Positions 50,472 through 59,372 are shown, counted from the stretch's first letter. The stretch is 64,000 nucleotides of DNA from an uncultured Eubacteriales bacterium (GCA_900545935.1 URAP01000001.1:1-64000); one strand, 5' to 3'. Made by a program: numbers and translations. Notes: generated from the sequence alone by a model not told the origin.

Positions 50472-51389
50472 TCATTTAAGAAATCCGCTGATAATCTGCT
50501 CCTCTGCCTCATGCTCTGTAAGACCGAGCGTCATGAGCTTTATAAGCTGCTCGCCTGCGATCTTTCCGATAGCCGCCTCATGAATGAGTGATGCGTCTAT
50601 GTGATTTGCGGTAAGCTCGGGAATCGCACTGACCGAGCCGTGATCCATGATAATTGCGTCGCACTCGGTGTGACCCGTGCAGCGATTGTTTCCGTTTATT
50701 TTGGAGAGGAATACCTGATGCGAGCTGTCGCGCGCGACCGAGCGCGAAACAACGCTTGCATGACTGTCCTCGCCGTCCATGTCAACGGTAAAATCGGTCT
50801 TTGCCGTTTGTTTGCCGTGCGTCATTATCTTCTCATGTATCACGAGAGTAGAGCCTGCCGCGAGCTTTGCTCTTGTCGTACGGACGGTTGAATCCACGCC
50901 CTTTATCTGCAGGGTGTCCATTTCCATGGTCGAGCCTTCGCCGAGCGTTACCTCGGTAGTAGGATTCAGAACGCGCTCCCCGCTGCCGTCGCCTGTACCG
51001 TAGTGTTTTTCAATATATTTTACGCGCGCGTTCTTTTCGAGAAAGAAGCGGTGAATACCGTCATGCTCGGATTTTTTATCTCCGCCGTTGTGAATGCCGC
51101 AGCCGGCAACGATAGTCACGTCCGCATCCTCGCCTACATAAAAATCGTTATATACCATATCCTCAAGTCCGGATTGCGTAAGAACGACGGGGATGTGCAC
51201 GCTCTCGTTTTTTGTTCCGGGCTTTATGATAATGTCGATTCCGGGTACGTCGGTCTTTGTAACGATATCTATATGCTCGGTCGTGTTGCGCGAATCGAGC
51301 TTTCCGTTAGCGCGGATATTGTATGCGCCGCTCGGTATCTCATGCAGATCGGAAATCTGCTCGAGCAGCTGTCTTTGAATATTATCCAT
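50472..51389 (-). CDS. SufB/SufD-type scaffold protein of a minimal Suf system
   Basis: The 305-residue protein is a right-handed beta-helix of the SufB/SufD family: S-G-A-Y-N-I-R at the start, then R-F-F-L-E-K-N-A-R-V-K-Y-I-E-K-H-Y, R-C-T-G-H-T-E-C-D and E-L-T-A-N-H-I-D-A-S-L-I-H-E-A-A-I-G-K. Full-length SufB and SufD exceed 400 residues; this short form with SufC alone is the SMS (minimal) type found in anaerobes. It provides the surface on which Fe-S clusters form. GGAGAG precedes the ATG. sufC lies 13 bases upstream. Confidence 0.9.
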   Translation of the reverse strand: MDNIQRQLLEQISDLHEIPSGAYNIRANGKLDSRNTTEHIDIVTKTDVPGIDIIIKPGTKNESVHIPVVLTQSGLEDMVYNDFYVGEDADVTIVAGCGIHNGGDKKSEHDGIHRFFLEKNARVKYIEKHYGTGDGSGERVLNPTTEVTLGEGSTMEMDTLQIKGVDSTVRTTRAKLAAGSTLVIHEKIMTHGKQTAKTDFTVDMDGEDSHASVVSRSVARDSSHQVFLSKINGNNRCTGHTECDAIIMDHGSVSAIPELTANHIDASLIHEAAIGKIAGEQLIKLMTLGLTEHEAEEQIISGFLK

Positions 51390-51402
51390 TGAAAATCTCT
51401 CC

Positions 51403-52128
51403 TTAGCCGAGCTTGTCAGTCAGTGTCTTGCATGCGGAGGGCGAGCCGAGCAGAGTGGGAAGAATGCGCTCGCGCTCTCCGAAATCCTTAACCTCGCCGC
51501 CTGCAATCACAATTATCTTATCGGCGATGCCGAGAATGCGCTCCTGATGCGAGATGATGATTATGCTTCCTCCGAATTGCTTATGCATGTTCTCAAATAC
51601 CGTAATGAGATTTCCGAAGCTCCAGAGGTCTATGCCCGCCTCCGGCTCGTCGAATATCGACAGCCTTGTCCCTCTCGCGAGTATGGTGGCGATCTCAATG
51701 CGTTTCAGCTCGCCTCCCGAGAGGCTTGAATCTACCTCGCGTCCGATATAGTCGCGCGCGCACAGTCCGACCTCCGAGAGGTATTTGCACGCCTCGCTGA
51801 TACCTATCTTTTTGCCTGCGGCGATGGTTATGAGGTCGCGCACTGTAAGCCCCTTGAAGCGGACCGGCTGCTGAAAGGCAAAGCTGATGCCCGCCTTTGC
51901 GCGCTCGGTTATTCCGAGCTCGGTCACATCCTCACCGTCGAGGAGGATCCTGCCGGTATCCGGCTTTTCGATCCCGGCAATTATCTTCGCAAGGGTAGAT
52001 TTACCGCCGCCGTTCGGTCCGGTTATTGCAACAAAGCGATCGTCTGTTTTCAGATTTATATTTTTAAGGATCTCCTTTTCGCCGCCGTCCGACGGTGCAG
52101 AGAAGGAGATGTTTTGCAGTTCAAGCAT
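51403..52128 (-). CDS. sufC: SufC-type ATPase of a minimal Suf system
   Basis: The 241-residue ABC-type ATPase has Walker A G-P-N-G-G-G-K-S-T (near 38-46), the signature L-S-G-G-E-L-K-R-I-E, and D-E-P-E-A-G-I-D, the SufC form of the Walker B and D-loop. It drives SufB rearrangement during Fe-S cluster formation. It precedes sufB in a two-gene operon, with no sufD, sufS, sufU or regulator nearby. TAGGAG stands before the ATG. Minus-strand TATAAT (52180-52175) is a plausible -10 with a poor -35. Confidence 0.92.
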   Translation of the reverse strand: MLELQNISFSAPSDGGEKEILKNINLKTDDRFVAITGPNGGGKSTLAKIIAGIEKPDTGRILLDGEDVTELGITERAKAGISFAFQQPVRFKGLTVRDLITIAAGKKIGISEACKYLSEVGLCARDYIGREVDSSLSGGELKRIEIATILARGTRLSIFDEPEAGIDLWSFGNLITVFENMHKQFGGSIIIISHQERILGIADKIIVIAGGEVKDFGERERILPTLLGSPSACKTLTDKLG

Positions 52129-52354
52129 CGGTTTGTCTCCTATTAATATTGTTGTCTGTCGGTCATTGCCGTTTATTATACCACCTGCCGCAGGGAAAGT
52201 CTATAATAATCGACCGTTTTTTTCATTTTATTAATATTTGTTTTATACGTGGCTGTCGGCGGTGTTAAATAAATATGACGGTGCGGAAATATTCCGGCGA
52301 CCACCGAGCAAAGCAAGTATAAGCGGATATGTGCAGAGCGCCTACATGCGCATG

Positions 52355-53218
52355 TCAGTCGGCAGAACGCATTTTCTTGCGGTACTGATGCGGAGTTGTG
52401 CCTACATGACGGCGGAATGTTTTGATAAAATAGCTTATCTCGTTAAAGCCGCAGTTAAGTCCGATGTCGGTAATGCTCGTATCGCTCGTGATGAGCTGCT
52501 CGCAGGCGCGCTCTATACGATAACTGTTGACATATTCTATCGGAGTCTTGCGCGTCATGCTGTAAAAGAACGAACAGAAATATTTCGGAGTCATTCCCGC
52601 CGTCTTGGCAAGGTCAGCGAGCATTATTCTCGAGGCATAGTTTTCCTCGATATATCCGATAACTCGCTTGAATGGCTCGAGCTGACCGGTACTGCGCTTG
52701 TCCGCTATCCGTTCGCCGCCGTAGAGATGACGCATTGTTATGACACCGATAAGCTGCAGGATAGCTCCCTGAACGACAAGCTCAAAGCCGTTTGCACCGT
52801 TTTCCGATGCCTCTCGTATGCTCGCTGCAAGCGACAGTATCTTTTCATCCCCGCTCGGCAGTATCGGCGTAACGACTCTGTGATGTGAGATGATATCGCT
52901 TATTGCCTTGTTGCCCGCTTGATTACGCGTCAGCAGCGCACGCATATCGAACACGATCGAGTCGTATACGGCGTGCTCCGGCTTTGCGCTGTGGACAACA
53001 CCGTCGCTGATGAAGCATGCATCTCCGGCACCGAGCCGATAATCCGTGCCGTCGAGATTTACGTTCAAAAAGCCGCTCTCGACAACGATAAGCTCGTGCT
53101 CTATGTGCCAGTGATGTATCATTTCATATCGCGGATGATCGTGTGTTACGTGATAGTAGGCTATCGGATAGCTGACCGTGCCGTGCTGTATTCTTTCAAA
53201 ATAATCGAGATATTTCAT
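52355..53218 (-). CDS. AraC-family transcription regulator
   Basis: The 287-residue protein has an N-terminal cupin domain (H-H-W-H-I-E-H-E-L near 33-41, then G-A-G-D-A-C-F-I) for an effector, probably a sugar, and a C-terminal pair of helix-turn-helix motifs (L-A-D-L-A-K-T-A-G-M-T-P-K-Y-F and I-T-D-I-G-L-N-C-G-F). ATG 53218 follows AAAGGCAGAGG. It lies divergent from L-fucose isomerase and most likely controls it. The region between them holds an inverted repeat suited to its binding. Confidence 0.92.
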   Translation of the reverse strand: MKYLDYFERIQHGTVSYPIAYYHVTHDHPRYEMIHHWHIEHELIVVESGFLNVNLDGTDYRLGAGDACFISDGVVHSAKPEHAVYDSIVFDMRALLTRNQAGNKAISDIISHHRVVTPILPSGDEKILSLAASIREASENGANGFELVVQGAILQLIGVITMRHLYGGERIADKRSTGQLEPFKRVIGYIEENYASRIMLADLAKTAGMTPKYFCSFFYSMTRKTPIEYVNSYRIERACEQLITSDTSITDIGLNCGFNEISYFIKTFRRHVGTTPHQYRKKMRSAD

Positions 53219-53410
53219 GCCTCTGCCTTTCGTTTTTTCGACGCCTGCAACACCGGCTGCGGGAAAATTGTCCGATTGCGCGGATATACCGCGCAGTGTG
53301 CAATACGCTGAGACCCGGTGCAAAAATGCATGCGGTCTTTGACGGTTCGACGGTAAAAACCGCATTGCTGCGGTAAAACTATCGTATTTATTCTTTACAT
53401 TCGCGATATG

Positions 53411-53490
53411 TTATTATAGCCGAAAATGTGAAAATAATTATATTTTTTGCTATTATAACACAAGAACGGCATCGCTGTCAATGATATAAT
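53411..53490. promoter_or_regulatory. Divergent control region of araC-type gene and fucI
   Basis: TTATTATAGC (53411-53420) and GCTATTATAA (53449-53458) form a near-perfect inverted repeat separated by 28 bases. TATAAT (53485-53490) is the likely -10 of fucI and has no recognisable -35 (AAGAAC at 53462-53467), as in activator-dependent promoters. Minus-strand TATAAT (53418-53413) could serve the regulator. The wider 331-base intergenic region shows no gene. Confidence 0.5.
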
Positions 53491-53549
53491 GGTCACGGAT
53501 AGAGATATCCCCCGAAAAAAGACTCCAATATGAAAGGAAGTAATAAATC

Positions 53550-55352
53550 ATGGCAAAGAACCTTTATGTCGGCGAGTACCCTGCAATAGGCATCCGCCCG
53601 ATCATCGACGGCCGCAGAGGACCGATGAAGCTCCGCGAGAGCCTTGAGGGTCAGACTATGGCTATGGCAGAGGCTGCAAAGAAGCTCTTCGAGGAGAATC
53701 TCCGTTATTCCAACGGCGAGCCCGTAAGAGTCGTTATTGCAGATTCCTCTATCGGCAGAGTGCCCGAGTCCGCAGCCTGCGCAGAGAAGTTCCGCCGCGA
53801 GGGTGTGGCGGTAACTCTGTCTGTAACACCCTGCTGGTGCTACGGCTCCGAGACTATGGACATGGATCCTATGACCATCAAGGGAGTATGGGGCTTTAAC
53901 GGCACAGAGCGTCCCGGCGCAGTATACCTTGCGTCCGTACTCGCAACGCATGCTCAGAAGGGTCTGCCCGCGTTCGGTATCTACGGTCACGAGGTTCAGG
54001 ACCGCGATCAGGTAACCGACATCCCCGAGGATGTTAAGGAAAAGCTGCTCCGCTTCGGCCGTGCAGCTATCGCCGTTGCTACGATGCGCGGTAAGTCCTA
54101 CCTCCAGATCGGCTCGGTAACGATGGGCATCGGCGGCTCTATCATGGACCAGGACTTCATGGAGAGCTACCTCGGTATGCGTGTCGAGAGTGTCGATGAG
54201 GTCGAGATCCTTCGCCGTATGGAAGAGGGCATCTACAACAAGGAAGAGTTTGAGCGCGCACTCGCATGGACCAAGGAGCACTGCAAGGAGGGCAGAGACG
54301 ATAACCCCGACTTTGTCCGCTTCAACCGCGAGCAGAAGGATAAGCAGTGGGAGTTCACCATAATGATGTACTGCATCATCAAGGACCTGATGAACGGCAA
54401 TCCCAATCTGCCCGAGGGCTGCGAGGAGGAGATGGTCGGACACAACGCCATCGCTGCAGGCTTCCAGGGTCAGAGACAGTGGACCGACCATTGGCCGAAC
54501 TGCGACTACCCCGAGGCTGTTCTCAATTCGTCCTTTGACTTTACCGGCAAGAAGGAGCCTATGACCTTCGCGACCGAGAATGACGTTCTCAACGGCATCA
54601 GCATGCTGTTCATGCGCCTGCTCACCAACCGTGCGCAGATCTTTGCTGACGTTCGTACCTTCTGGTCTCCCGAGGCTACAAAGCGCGTTACCGGCTATGA
54701 TTTCGAGGGTCACGCTAAGGAGAACGGCGGTATCATCCACCTCCTCAACTCCGGCGCAGCATGCCTTGATGCATGCGGTGAGTGCATTGATGAGAACGGC
54801 AACAACGTTATGAAGCAGTGGTGGGATGTTACCGACGAGGATATCAAGAAGATGACCGACGCTACCGTTTGGTGCGAGGCGGGCTTCGATAACTTCCGCG
54901 GCGGCGGATTCTCGAGCCATTTCGTTACCCGCGCCGAGATGCCTGCTACCATGATTCGTCTGAATCTCGTCAAGGGACTCGGACCGGTCCTTCAGATTGC
55001 AGAGGGCTGGACCGTCAACCTTCCCGACGAGGTCACCGATACGCTCATGGAGCGTACTAACCCCACATGGCCCTGCACATGGTTTACTCCTCGCTGCGAC
55101 GGCAAGGAGGGCAGCCCGTTCAAGAGCGCATACGACGTTATGAACAACTGGGGTGCTAACCACGGTGCCATTTCCTACGGTCACATCGGCGCAGACCTCA
55201 TCACTCTCTGCTCGATGCTCCGCATTCCCGTATGCATGCACAACGTTCCCGAAAAGGGCATCTTCCGTCCCGCCGCTTGGAACGCATTCGGCATGGATAA
55301 GGAAGGTCAGGACTTCCGCGCTTGCGGAAACTACGGTCCGCTTTATAAGTAA
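53550..55352 (+). CDS. fucI: L-fucose isomerase
   Basis: The 600-residue protein matches FucI over its full length: I-G-I-R-P-I-I-D-G-R-R-G near the start, T-P-C-W-C-Y-G-S-E-T-M-D (about 92-103), and the metal-site segments A-T-E-N-D-V (near 344), F-A-D-V-R-T-F-W (near 367) and H-G-A-I-S-Y-G-H-I-G-A-D near 537. It turns L-fucose (and D-arabinose) to the ketose. GAAAGGAAG precedes the ATG. The codons are strongly biased, as in highly expressed genes. No fuculose kinase, aldolase or fucose transporter is adjacent. Host mucin glycans are a likely fucose source. Confidence 0.96.
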   Translation: MAKNLYVGEYPAIGIRPIIDGRRGPMKLRESLEGQTMAMAEAAKKLFEENLRYSNGEPVRVVIADSSIGRVPESAACAEKFRREGVAVTLSVTPCWCYGSETMDMDPMTIKGVWGFNGTERPGAVYLASVLATHAQKGLPAFGIYGHEVQDRDQVTDIPEDVKEKLLRFGRAAIAVATMRGKSYLQIGSVTMGIGGSIMDQDFMESYLGMRVESVDEVEILRRMEEGIYNKEEFERALAWTKEHCKEGRDDNPDFVRFNREQKDKQWEFTIMMYCIIKDLMNGNPNLPEGCEEEMVGHNAIAAGFQGQRQWTDHWPNCDYPEAVLNSSFDFTGKKEPMTFATENDVLNGISMLFMRLLTNRAQIFADVRTFWSPEATKRVTGYDFEGHAKENGGIIHLLNSGAACLDACGECIDENGNNVMKQWWDVTDEDIKKMTDATVWCEAGFDNFRGGGFSSHFVTRAEMPATMIRLNLVKGLGPVLQIAEGWTVNLPDEVTDTLMERTNPTWPCTWFTPRCDGKEGSPFKSAYDVMNNWGANHGAISYGHIGADLITLCSMLRIPVCMHNVPEKGIFRPAAWNAFGMDKEGQDFRACGNYGPLYK

Positions 55353-55467
55353 GCTGCGTTATATATCGAACGATCGATGATGCTTTGGCTCGCTTATGTG
55401 AGGCGTGCGGAATGATCCGCTCCGCTCTTAAATATAAGAGGCGGTCTTAGCAATTATTGTGATGTTA

Positions 55468-55504
55468 AAACCCATCCGCACTTCAGATGCGGGTGGGTTT
55501 TTAT
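55468..55504 (+). terminator. Terminator of fucI
   Basis: AAACCCATCCGCA (55468-55480) pairs with TGCGGGTGGGTTT (55488-55500), one G-U pair, then TTATT. It lies 115 bases after the stop codon. Confidence 0.85.
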
Positions 55505-55567
55505 TCGTTTTTGTGCAAAATGCCTCTATTTTTGCATGAGAGCGACATTTGTCATTCAAAACCGTAC

Positions 55568-55613
55568 TTGACAACTTTTTCAGTTTGATTTATTATATAT
55601 ATTATAGTATAAT
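55568..55613 (+). promoter_or_regulatory. Promoter of nfnAB
   Basis: TTGACA (55568-55573) pairs with TATTAT (55591-55596) at 17 bases. A further TATAAT is at 55608-55613. The leader to the ATG at 55773 is about 160-170 bases. Confidence 0.7.
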
Positions 55614-55639
55614 ATGTGCAGTGGCTGTGAGGATGAGTC

Positions 55640-55664
55640 TCGTGCGGCTGCTTTTGCCGCACGA
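55640..55664 (+). promoter_or_regulatory. Hairpin in the nfnA leader
   Basis: TCGTGCGGC (55640-55648) and GCCGCACGA (55656-55664) pair perfectly around a seven-base loop. A second, weaker pair, TGCGGG and CCCGCA, follows near 55707-55730. The long leader may be regulatory; I do not recognise a riboswitch class. Confidence 0.4.
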
Positions 55665-55772
55665 ACACCGGAAGCTCGGCACTGCGCATAAAGGTGTATG
55701 CGGGCACCTACTTACCCGCACAATACGATGACGGCGCGATATTGCCGCAGGATCCGAAAGGAAATAACGATA

Positions 55773-56627
55773 ATGTACAAAATCGCCTCAAAAAGAGAGC
55801 TGAATCCATCGGTCGTTATGATGGAGATAGATGCTCCGCTGGTAGCGAAAAAAGCACTGCCGGGACAGTTTATAATTCTCCGTGTCGATGAGGACGGAGA
55901 GCGGATTCCTCTTACGGTCGCCGGTACCGACCGCGAGCGCGGAACGGTAAAGATAATATTTCAGATAGTCGGCAGCACTACCAAAAAGCTCAGCTTCAAA
56001 TCCGAGGGCGAGAGCATTACCGATTTTGTCGGACCGCTCGGCAAGCCTACCGAGCTCGACGGCATACGTCGTGCATGCATCGTCGGCGGAGGAGTAGGAT
56101 GCGCTATTGCACTTCCTATTGCCGAGGCACTGCATGAGGCAGGCGCACATGTTACAAGCATCGTCGGCTTCCGCTCGCGCGATATCGTCATTCTTGAGGA
56201 TGAATTCCGCGCATGCTCAAACGAGCTTGTTATGATGACCGACGACGGCAGCTACGGCAGAGCTGGCAATGTCACGGTGCCGCTGAAAGAGATGCTTGAG
56301 TCGGGCAAAAAATTTGATATGATAATTGCCATCGGTCCGCTTATCATGATGAAATTCGTAACGCTGACCGCAAAACCTTTCGGCATTCCGGTCACCGTGT
56401 CGATGAACCCGATAATGATTGACGGAACGGGAATGTGCGGCGGATGCCGCCTGACGCTCCGCCGCGACGGCGAGCGCGTTACAAAGTTCGCATGTGTCGA
56501 CGGCCCCGATTTTGACGGCTATGAGGTAGACTTTGACGAGGCAATGTCGCGCGGCAGAATGTATATGCCTTTTGAGCGCCACGCATACGAAGCAACATGC
56601 AATCTGTTCGCAAAGGAGGCTGAGTAA
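55773..56627 (+). CDS. nfnA: NADH-dependent ferredoxin:NADP oxidoreductase, small subunit
   Basis: The 284-residue protein binds FAD and NAD and carries a [2Fe-2S] cluster: P-G-Q-F-I-I-L-R (near 31-38), I-P-L-T-V-A-G-T, V-G-G-G-V-G-C-A-I-A-L-P, and the Cys cluster C-G-G-C-R near 220-224 with a further Cys after it. With NfnB it couples NADH and reduced ferredoxin oxidation to NADP reduction by flavin-based bifurcation. GAAAGGAA precedes the ATG. nfnB starts one base after the stop. Confidence 0.93.
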   Translation: MYKIASKRELNPSVVMMEIDAPLVAKKALPGQFIILRVDEDGERIPLTVAGTDRERGTVKIIFQIVGSTTKKLSFKSEGESITDFVGPLGKPTELDGIRRACIVGGGVGCAIALPIAEALHEAGAHVTSIVGFRSRDIVILEDEFRACSNELVMMTDDGSYGRAGNVTVPLKEMLESGKKFDMIIAIGPLIMMKFVTLTAKPFGIPVTVSMNPIMIDGTGMCGGCRLTLRRDGERVTKFACVDGPDFDGYEVDFDEAMSRGRMYMPFERHAYEATCNLFAKEAE

Positions 56628-56628
56628 G

Positions 56629-58044
56629 ATGCCGATAGTTCCAAAGAGATTTGAAATGCCGGTTCAGGCACCCGAGATAAGAGGTCACAACTTCGGCGAG
56701 GTCGCGCTCGGCTATGATGAGACGCTTGCGGTCTCCGAGGCACAGCGCTGCCTCTCGTGTAAGAATCAGCCCTGCGTATCCGCCTGCCCCGTAAACGTAC
56801 ATATTCCCGACTTCATCCACTGTGTTAAGGAGGGGAGATTTGATGACGCATATTCGGTCATTTCCGAGTCCTCGTCGCTGCCCGCGGTCTGCGGCAGAGT
56901 CTGCCCGCAGGAGACACAGTGCGAGAGCCGCTGTACTCTCGGCGCTAAGTTCGAGCCGGTGGCGATAGGCAGAATAGAGCGTTTTGTCGCCGACCGTCAC
57001 GCGACCGCAGAGTACGCGAACGCAGAGCGTCCCGCATCGAGCGGACATCGCGTTGCGATAGTCGGATCGGGCCCATCGGGACTTTCTTGTGCCGGCGACC
57101 TTGTAAAGGAGGGGCATGATGTCACCGTTTTTGAGGCTCTTCATACCGTCGGCGGTGTGCTTGTTTACGGAATTCCCGAATTCCGCCTGCCGAAGAGCAT
57201 CGTTGCGGGCGAGGTCGAGAAGCTCGCGGCGCTCGGAGTCGAGTTCCGGACAAATGTAGTCATCGGCAAGACACTTACTGTCGACGAGCTGCTCGAGGAT
57301 GGCTACGAGGCTGTTTATATTGCCTCCGGCGCAGGTCTGCCGATGTTTATGAATATCCCCGGTGAATCGCTCAAGGGGGTGTATTCCGCAAACGAATTTC
57401 TGACCCGCAGCAACCTCATGAAGGCATATCGCGAGGACAGTGATACCCCGATAATGAAGGGCGGCAGGGTCGCTATCGTCGGCGGAGGAAATGTCGCTAT
57501 GGATGCTGCGCGCACTGCGCTGCGCCTCGGAGCGGATAAGGTATATATCGTTTACCGCCGCTCGATGGATGAGCTTCCCGCGCGGCGGGAGGAGGTCGAG
57601 CATGCTCAGGAGGAGGGCATTGAACTCAAGCTCCTGACCAACCCGGTAGAGATACTCGGCTACAATAACCCAGATAACCCGCGCGACGAGCGCAACGGCT
57701 TTGTCACCGGAATGCGCTGCATCCGCATGCAGCTCGGTGAGCCGGACGAACGCGGCAGGTGCAGACCCGAGCCTATTCCGGATTCCGAGTTTACGCTTGA
57801 GGTCGACACGGTTGTTATGTCCATCGGTACAACTCCGAATCCGCTCATAAAGAGCACGACCGACGGACTTGACGTAAACAGCCGCGGCGGCATCATAACC
57901 GACGAGCACGGTGCCACGAGCCGAAAGGGCGTATTTGCAGGCGGCGACGCAGTAACCGGTGCAGCCACAGTCATTTCGGCTATGGGAGCCGGCAAGACGG
58001 CTGCTGCCGCTATCTGCGAGTATCTCGACGGCAGAAGAGACTGA
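56629..58044 (+). CDS. nfnB: NADH-dependent ferredoxin:NADP oxidoreductase, large subunit (GltA-like)
   Basis: The 471-residue protein resembles the glutamate-synthase small subunit: two N-terminal [4Fe-4S] sites (C-L-S-C-K-N-Q-P-C-V-S-A-C-P near 43-56 and C-G-R-V-C-P-Q-E-T-Q-C-E near 91), then FAD (V-G-S-G-P-S-G-L-S) and NADPH (V-G-G-G-N-V-A-M-D) motifs. Adjacent nfnA makes Nfn the better call than free-standing GltA. It follows nfnA after one base, with GAGGCTGAG before the ATG. Confidence 0.93.
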   Translation: MPIVPKRFEMPVQAPEIRGHNFGEVALGYDETLAVSEAQRCLSCKNQPCVSACPVNVHIPDFIHCVKEGRFDDAYSVISESSSLPAVCGRVCPQETQCESRCTLGAKFEPVAIGRIERFVADRHATAEYANAERPASSGHRVAIVGSGPSGLSCAGDLVKEGHDVTVFEALHTVGGVLVYGIPEFRLPKSIVAGEVEKLAALGVEFRTNVVIGKTLTVDELLEDGYEAVYIASGAGLPMFMNIPGESLKGVYSANEFLTRSNLMKAYREDSDTPIMKGGRVAIVGGGNVAMDAARTALRLGADKVYIVYRRSMDELPARREEVEHAQEEGIELKLLTNPVEILGYNNPDNPRDERNGFVTGMRCIRMQLGEPDERGRCRPEPIPDSEFTLEVDTVVMSIGTTPNPLIKSTTDGLDVNSRGGIITDEHGATSRKGVFAGGDAVTGAATVISAMGAGKTAAAAICEYLDGRRD

Positions 58045-58154
58045 CAGAATCGGCAGTCTCGGCGCTATCGTCCGGTCCCGCACAGCGGCTTTATGGCACG
58101 AGACGATATGGAGAAATATATTTCGGAGCGGGATGCCGCATGATGATATCCCTC

Positions 58155-58192
58155 ACGGCACATCCCACTCCGAGGATGTGCCGTTTTCTCTT
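58155..58192 (+). terminator. Terminator of nfnAB
   Basis: ACGGCACATCC (58155-58165) and GGATGTGCCGT (58174-58184) form a perfect stem with an eight-base loop, followed by TTTCTCTTT. It lies 110 bases after nfnB. The remaining bases to the promoter at 58299 show nothing clear. Confidence 0.85.
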
Positions 58193-58298
58193 TATGCGTG
58201 CGTCATGCGCCGGTTCGACAGTATTTGTGCAGAACAGTATTAAAGAAACAGCAACGGCGTATTTCAATTATTTTAATTCGCGGTTTTACAAAATTCTA

Positions 58299-58327
58299 TT
58301 GATAATCCTCAATTAATATGGTATAAT
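58299..58327 (+). promoter_or_regulatory. Promoter of the dehydrogenase-fumarase genes
   Basis: TTGATA (58299-58304) and TATAAT (58322-58327), spacing 17, lie about 78 bases before the ATG. A GGCGA-TTTT-CGCC type hairpin (near 58366-58380) stands in the leader before the ribosome-binding site. Confidence 0.78.
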
Positions 58328-58404
58328 ACTCGGAGTATAATAATGCTCTAATCCGAAACATGCGGCGATTTTCGCCGTGCGAAAAAGAAAGGTGCGGTCT
58401 ATCT

Positions 58405-59355
58405 ATGAACAAAATCACAGTTATCGGAACCGGAAGTGTCGGTTCGACAATCGCTTATACCCTTGCGGTTACGGGTATAGCCTCCGAAATCGTAATGGTT
58501 GATATCAACGAGGAAAAGGCGCTCGGTGAGGCGCTCGACATACGTCAGGGAATCCCCTTCTGCGGGTCCTCTGTCTCTGTCTATGCAGGCTCTTACCGTG
58601 ATGCGGCAGGCTCCGACATCGTAGTTCTGACAAGCGGCGTGGCTCGTAAGCCCGGTCAGTCGCGTCTCGACCTCACACAGACAAATGTAAATATTACAAA
58701 GAGCATTATCCCCGAGATAACCAAGTACGCCGACAAGGCTGTTTACGTTATCGTCAGTAATCCTGTCGATATTCTTACATATGTATTTATGAAGTGCTCG
58801 GACATTCCCGAAAACCGTATAATCGGTTCTGGTACTATACTCGACACAGCTCGTCTGCGTTCGCGCATATCCGAGTACTACAACATCAACCAGAAGAATG
58901 TTCACGCATACGTGTTCGGTGAACACGGCGACTCCTCATTCGTGCCGTGGTCCATCGCCAATATCTCTAATATTCCGATCGACGGCTATGCAGACGCGAT
59001 CTCCGGTCAGGATACACTTCCGATGCCGAAGCTCGACCATGAAGCTATCGAGGACTATATGAGAAAATCCGGAGGAATGGTCATCTCCCGCAAGGGCGCG
59101 ACCTACTATGCTATTGCAGTATCGGTAACTCACATCTGCGACCGCTTGCTCCAGAGCATCAACTCTACTATGACTGTTTCCTCGATGATGCACGGCGAGT
59201 ACGGCATCGACGATGTATGCCTCTCGACCCTGAGCGTTGTCGGACACGAGGGCTATGTCGGACGTATCCTTTATCCGCTGAACGACAATGAGGTAGGTCT
59301 GCTCCGTCACAGCGCCGACTGCCTCAAGGATATCATTAAGCAGATCAATATCTGA
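58405..59355 (+). CDS. LDH-family 2-hydroxyacid dehydrogenase, possibly malate-specific
   Basis: The 316-residue protein has the NAD site G-T-G-S-V-G-S-T-I (near 8-16), V-D-I-N, S-N-P-V-D-I-L-T-Y, the LDH-type G-S-G-T-I-L-D-T-A-R and G-E-H-G-D with the catalytic His. In the substrate loop, most lactate dehydrogenases have Q-K-P-G; here it reads A-R-K-P-G-Q-S-R. This places Arg at the site (position 102 in the usual LDH numbering) where Arg sets malate specificity in malate dehydrogenases, though other regions are LDH-like (K-G-A-T-Y-Y). The downstream fumarase gene supports malate. GAAAGGTGCGG precedes the ATG. Lactate specificity is not ruled out. Confidence 0.88.
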   Translation: MNKITVIGTGSVGSTIAYTLAVTGIASEIVMVDINEEKALGEALDIRQGIPFCGSSVSVYAGSYRDAAGSDIVVLTSGVARKPGQSRLDLTQTNVNITKSIIPEITKYADKAVYVIVSNPVDILTYVFMKCSDIPENRIIGSGTILDTARLRSRISEYYNINQKNVHAYVFGEHGDSSFVPWSIANISNIPIDGYADAISGQDTLPMPKLDHEAIEDYMRKSGGMVISRKGATYYAIAVSVTHICDRLLQSINSTMTVSSMMHGEYGIDDVCLSTLSVVGHEGYVGRILYPLNDNEVGLLRHSADCLKDIIKQINI

Positions 59356-59372
59356 GCGAAAGGTTCGGTTAT

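Noticed and set aside
53493..55241. Open frame of 582 codons on the minus strand opposite fucI
   Set aside because: It mirrors the strongly biased codons of fucI, has no ribosome-binding site, and its product resembles no family. The plus-strand product is a full-length known enzyme.
56479..58083. Long minus-strand open frame opposite nfnB
   Set aside because: It is an antisense by-product of G/C-rich third positions; nfnB is complete and well conserved on the plus strand.
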